A DNA stretch of 9,729 bases from Propionibacteriaceae bacterium (GTDB taxonomy: Bacteria; Actinomycetota; Actinomycetes; Propionibacteriales; Propionibacteriaceae), in NCBI GenBank assembly GCA_021323255.1, contig JAJTCL010000080.1:1-9729 (forward strand), written 5' to 3'. Below the pieces are notes generated by a model, which was given only the letters and a program-made list of their open reading frames with translations, was not told the origin of the DNA and searched no databases. Shown here piece by piece: positions 7,745 through 9,729 of the stretch (positions are counted from its first letter, which is position 1; every line of letters begins with the position of its first letter). A program made the position numbers and the translations under genes.

Positions 7745-9324
7745 GGCATCGCGTCCTGCTGGCCGGCTTGGTCTGGATGCAGAACCGCCCACTGCTCGGC
7801 CACCACATCTGGATCGCTGAATGGCAGAACCGTTCCGGCGATTTCCTGACCGAGCTCGTGGCCTTTGCCGAGAATCGCGACCATGTCACCAGGCGCCGCC
7901 AACTGCAAGGCGAGGGTGATGGCGGAGCGCCGGTCGCCGCCGTCGATGACCTGTGTTGCCAAACCGTCGCGGCGCACCGCGGCACGCGCCCCGCTGATCA
8001 GCTGTGCCCGGATGGCGGCGGGATCTTCGGATCGTGGATTGTCGTCGGTAGCGATCACGACATCCGCGTGTCGCGCTGCCGACTCGCCCATTGGTTCCCG
8101 CTTCAGCGGATCGCGGTCTCCTCCGCAGCCAAGCACCACGATGCGACGACGGGTTCCGACTGCTTCCAGCGCTGCTTCGATCGCCTGCGGGGTATGCGCG
8201 AAGTCCACATAGACCAGCGGTGCGGGCAGGCCCAACTCGACCAGTTGCATTCTTCCCGACACATTGGCCTGCCCCAGCCCGGCGGCAGCGCGTTCCAGAT
8301 CCCCTTCGATCGCGTCGACCATTGCCAGCGCCGTCAATGCGTTGCGAATGTTGAAGTCGCCGGGAAGCCTGAGGTCAAACTCGACCGTACGACCTGCTAC
8401 GTCCGCCCGTACCGCGACGCGTCCATCAGGTTGGATCTGGTACGCCAACGCCCGGCAGGCCGCGTCGCCGTCAAGACTGACCGTGGTCAGGCCGATTCCA
8501 CCCTGACGACCGATGCGCCGTACCAGCTCGCGGCCTCGCGGATCGTCCACGTTGATCACCGCGTGCCTGGTCCGATCTGGGGTGAACAACGATGCCTTCG
8601 CCTCGAAATAGGATTCCACGTCGCCGTGGAAGTCCAGATGATCTCTGCCGAGGTTGGTGAAGGCTGCGACGTCGAACCGGATCGCATCGGCGCGTCCGAG
8701 CACTAGGGCATGTGAGGAGACCTCCATGACGACGGTCTCCGCTCCCTCTTCGAGCAGGAAAGCGAGCAAACCCTGCAGGTCGGTGGACTCCGGCGTCGTC
8801 ACTGTGGTGGGAATGCAGTCCAGGGCTACCCCGTTGAGCCGGAAGCCGACGGTGCCAACCAACCCAGTGTTCACTCCCCCGGCCCGCAGCGCGGCTTCCA
8901 GGAGGAACGTGGTAGTCGTCTTCCCGTTGGTGCCAGTGACGGCACACATCGTCAGCGCATCGGCAGGCCGACCATAAATGGTGGCGGCCACGCCTGCCAT
9001 CGCCTGCCGGGGATGGTCGACCACAACCACCGGGAGCGGCACGCCGTTGACCATTCGATGGCCAGCCGCATCGGTGAGGATGGCAACCGCCCCCGCGTGG
9101 GCGGCTTGTTGGGCGAACTCAGCGCCGTGATGATGCGCACCAGACAACGCAACATAGAGGTCGCCGGGACGTACCAGCCGGGAGTCGATGCTGATGCCGC
9201 TGACAACCGGGCCGCTCACCGCGGCGCGGTCCCCGAACAGCTCGGCCAGACCGATCTGGTGTCTGATGCGCGGCCGCAGTACGGCCCCCCGTGGTGCAGA
9301 AGACACGTTGGTGACGCTACCCAC
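7741..9324 (-). CDS. murE: UDP-N-acetylmuramoyl-L-alanyl-D-glutamate--2,6-diaminopimelate ligase MurE
   Basis: Cytoplasmic ligase that adds the third stem-peptide residue. It has 527 residues from GTG at 9324, slightly longer than the usual 490-510 because of an N-terminal leader of about 25 residues, as in other actinobacteria. The N-terminal Mur domain carries GISIDSRLVRPGDLYVAL; the central domain has GTNGKTT (131-137), TTPESTDLQ, MEVSSHAL, NLGRDHLDFHG and Lys243 in YFEAKASLF, the position carbamylated in family structures. The C-terminal domain has VDFAHTP, GCGGDRDPLKR, DNPR (428-431) and GKGHELGQE. DNPR is the motif of diaminopimelate-adding MurE rather than lysine-adding enzymes, so meso- or LL-DAP peptidoglycan is inferred. 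The start has GGAG 6 bases upstream. In most actinobacteria ftsI precedes murE; here a repeat region and an IS end do. Confidence 0.96.
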   Translation of the reverse strand: MGSVTNVSSAPRGAVLRPRIRHQIGLAELFGDRAAVSGPVVSGISIDSRLVRPGDLYVALSGAHHHGAEFAQQAAHAGAVAILTDAAGHRMVNGVPLPVVVVDHPRQAMAGVAATIYGRPADALTMCAVTGTNGKTTTTFLLEAALRAGGVNTGLVGTVGFRLNGVALDCIPTTVTTPESTDLQGLLAFLLEEGAETVVMEVSSHALVLGRADAIRFDVAAFTNLGRDHLDFHGDVESYFEAKASLFTPDRTRHAVINVDDPRGRELVRRIGRQGGIGLTTVSLDGDAACRALAYQIQPDGRVAVRADVAGRTVEFDLRLPGDFNIRNALTALAMVDAIEGDLERAAAGLGQANVSGRMQLVELGLPAPLVYVDFAHTPQAIEAALEAVGTRRRIVVLGCGGDRDPLKREPMGESAARHADVVIATDDNPRSEDPAAIRAQLISGARAAVRRDGLATQVIDGGDRRSAITLALQLAAPGDMVAILGKGHELGQEIAGTVLPFSDPDVVAEQWAVLHPDQAGQQDAMP

Positions 9325-9372
9325 TTGTCACTCCGTGCGGACCAATACCCTCCCTATTTGACTGCTCGCTCT
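9325..9372 (-). other. murE leader, noncoding
   Basis: Forty-eight bases between the murE start and the first long repeat. It is relatively less GC-rich around 9341-9362 (minus strand CAAATAGGGAGGGTATTGG). I cannot assign -35 and -10 boxes here with confidence. A weak five-base inverted repeat (GTGAC 9311-9315, GTCAC 9327-9331) straddles the start codon. Together with the repeats and the IS terminus, 9325-9642 holds no credible gene. Confidence 0.5.
9331..9334 (-). promoter_or_regulatory. Shine-Dalgarno for murE
   Basis: The minus strand reads GGAG (continuing TGA), 6 bases before the GTG at 9324. It supports this start over internal ones and shows that murE is set up for independent initiation rather than coupling to an upstream gene. 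Confidence 0.65.
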
Positions 9373-9469
9373 GTGTCTGATTGCTCGCTTCGCTCGCTGC
9401 GGATCGCGCTCTGAACCCGCCGCCGTCGTCGTCACTCGCAGAGGAAGAACGCCCCCGCTCGTTCCTCCT
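9373..9469. repeat. 97-bp direct repeat, copy 1
   Basis: Identical over 97 bases to 9491-9587; the two copies are offset by 118 bases with a 21-base spacer between them. Each copy contains the GCTCGCTTCGCTCGC motif near its left end and a bulged inverted repeat at its right end (GAGGAAGAACG paired with CGTTCCTC, here 9441-9467). The offset of 118 is not a multiple of three and the reading frames across it are not conserved, so it is taken as noncoding extragenic repeat DNA. Confidence 0.9.
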
Positions 9470-9490
9470 CCATGCGCCGGCGCGCGATCC
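9401..9490. repeat. 90-bp segment bounded by 9-bp perfect inverted repeats
   Basis: GGATCGCGC at 9401-9409 and GCGCGATCC at 9482-9490 are exact reverse complements. The segment spans the right part of repeat copy 1 and the 21-base spacer, which itself contains the palindrome GCGCCGGCGC at 9474-9483. In GC-rich DNA nine matching bases can arise by chance, so element status is only suggestive. Confidence 0.4.
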
Positions 9491-9587
9491 GTGTCTGATT
9501 GCTCGCTTCGCTCGCTGCGGATCGCGCTCTGAACCCGCCGCCGTCGTCGTCACTCGCAGAGGAAGAACGCCCCCGCTCGTTCCTCCT
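9491..9587. repeat. 97-bp direct repeat, copy 2, ending at the IS terminus
   Basis: Exact copy of 9373-9469. The identity stops precisely where the IS21-type terminus starts (9587, a T common to both), while copy 1 continues into the 21-base spacer. The simplest reading is that the insertion sequence landed inside or at the edge of this copy and displaced whatever followed it. The internal bulged hairpin lies at 9559-9585. Confidence 0.9.
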
Positions 9588-9592
9588 GTCAA
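9587..9592 (-). promoter_or_regulatory. Outward-facing TTGACA (-35-like) at the IS edge
   Basis: The last six bases of the element, read on the minus strand towards murE, are TTGACA, the consensus -35 hexamer of the main sigma factor. At 17 bases spacing the flanking DNA offers CGTTCT, a poor -10 match, so a working hybrid promoter is possible but weakly supported. Confidence 0.35.
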
Positions 9593-9593
9593 C

Positions 9594-9638
9594 GGCAACT
9601 GAAAATTGATCAGTTGTCGGCAATCGAAAATTGACCAG
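9594..9638. repeat. Subterminal direct repeats of the IS21-type element
   Basis: Two 20-base units, 9594-9613 and 9619-9638, begin GGCAA, share GAAAATTGA and end CAG; 17 of 20 positions match and their starts are 25 bases apart. IS21-family ends typically carry several such repeats, regarded as transposase (IstA) binding sites. They are strikingly AT-richer than the surrounding DNA. Confidence 0.75.
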
Positions 9639-9642
9639 GTCG

Positions 9643-9729
9643 TCAGTGTGGGTCGGCTGTGGGGACGCGGCCGAGGTCGCGGTTGCGGAGGCGGTAGCTG
9701 TCGCCTTTCAACGCGACTACGTCGGCGTG
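9643..9729 (-). CDS. istB: IS21-family helper ATPase IstB, C-terminal 28 residues
   Basis: Reading the minus strand from the window edge gives 28 codons and a TGA: the peptide contains ALKGDSYRLRNRDLG and ends RVPTADPH. The KGDSYRLR block near the C-terminus is what I recognise from IstB-like ATP-binding proteins of actinobacterial IS21 elements; these AAA+ proteins assist the IstA transposase in target selection. The start, the Walker motifs and most of the protein lie outside the window, so whether the gene is intact is unknown. The stop falls 56 bases inside the element end, the expected layout for the last gene of the element. Confidence 0.78.
   Translation of the reverse strand, partial: HADVVALKGDSYRLRNRDLGRVPTADPH

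Larger units (their letters stand above)
9587..9729 (-). mobile_element. IS21-family insertion sequence, istB-side end (continues beyond window)
   Basis: The segment holds the last codons of an istB gene, a 56-base noncoding tail and a terminus that reads TGTCAACGGCAACTG on the plus strand, so the element ends in 5'-TG...CA-3' as IS21-family elements do. Two related 20-base motifs lie in the tail, as expected for the subterminal repeats of this family. The istA and the rest of istB, plus the other terminus and target duplication, lie outside the window. Confidence 0.82.

Noticed and set aside
7745..7792. Upstream GTG start for murF at 7792
   Set aside because: It would add 16 residues coded entirely inside murE; GTG at 7744 gives the usual MurF N-terminus, has AGGA upstream and makes the common GTGA overlap.
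7561..8706. Plus-strand open frame of 381 codons opposite murE and the start of murF
   Set aside because: It straddles two well-supported minus-strand genes, has no recognisable motif and looks like a GC-bias shadow.
9305..9335. Regulatory hairpin around the murE start (GTGAC...GTCAC)
   Set aside because: A five-base stem with an 11-base loop is too weak to claim as a regulatory structure.
9317..9598. Minus-strand open frame of 93 codons over the repeat region upstream of murE
   Set aside because: It crosses both repeat copies in different frames (118-base offset), runs into the murE start, shows low-complexity Ser/Arg/Gly composition, and resembles no family I know. It is a by-product of GC-rich repeat DNA.
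9432..9623. Minus-strand open frame of 63 codons spanning the IS terminus
   Set aside because: It starts within the IS tail and reads through the IS boundary into the repeat; it is the same low-complexity peptide in a different frame and has no support as a gene.

Overview
The window is a stretch of a division and cell wall (dcw) cluster from a high-GC Gram-positive bacterium, most likely an actinomycete. The evidence is the GC-rich composition, GTG starts, tightly overlapping genes, and the actinobacterial flavour of the Mur ligases. The MurE specificity motif (DNPR) points to diaminopimelate-containing peptidoglycan. Placement within Propionibacteriales or a neighbouring order is only an impression from protein style.

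Every gene is on the minus strand, so transcription runs from high to low coordinates: murE (9324-7741), murF (7744-6311), mraY (6314-5244), murD (5128-3683), ftsW (3676-2357), murG (2360-1248) and murC (from 1248, cut by the window start). Four junctions overlap (GTGA between murE and murF and between murF and mraY, ATGA between ftsW and murG, TGATG between murG and murC), and murD and ftsW are 6 bases apart. The exception is mraY-murD, with a spacer of about 115 bases carrying a small direct repeat. Together the genes extend UDP-MurNAc to the pentapeptide (MurC, D, E, F), attach it to undecaprenyl phosphate (MraY), add GlcNAc to form lipid II (MurG), and polymerise glycan at the septum (FtsW).

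Upstream of murE the usual dcw order (ftsL, ftsI/pbp) is not seen. Instead there is a gene-free stretch of about 318 bases holding two identical 97-bp repeats. It ends at the terminus of an IS21-family insertion sequence (from 9587), whose istB gene contributes its last 28 codons at the window edge. The IS terminus interrupts the second repeat copy and puts a perfect TTGACA hexamer facing the mur genes.

I found no hidden novel system. The coding part is an ordinary dcw block; the parts worth a second look are the repeat/IS junction upstream of murE and the repeat-bearing mraY-murD spacer.
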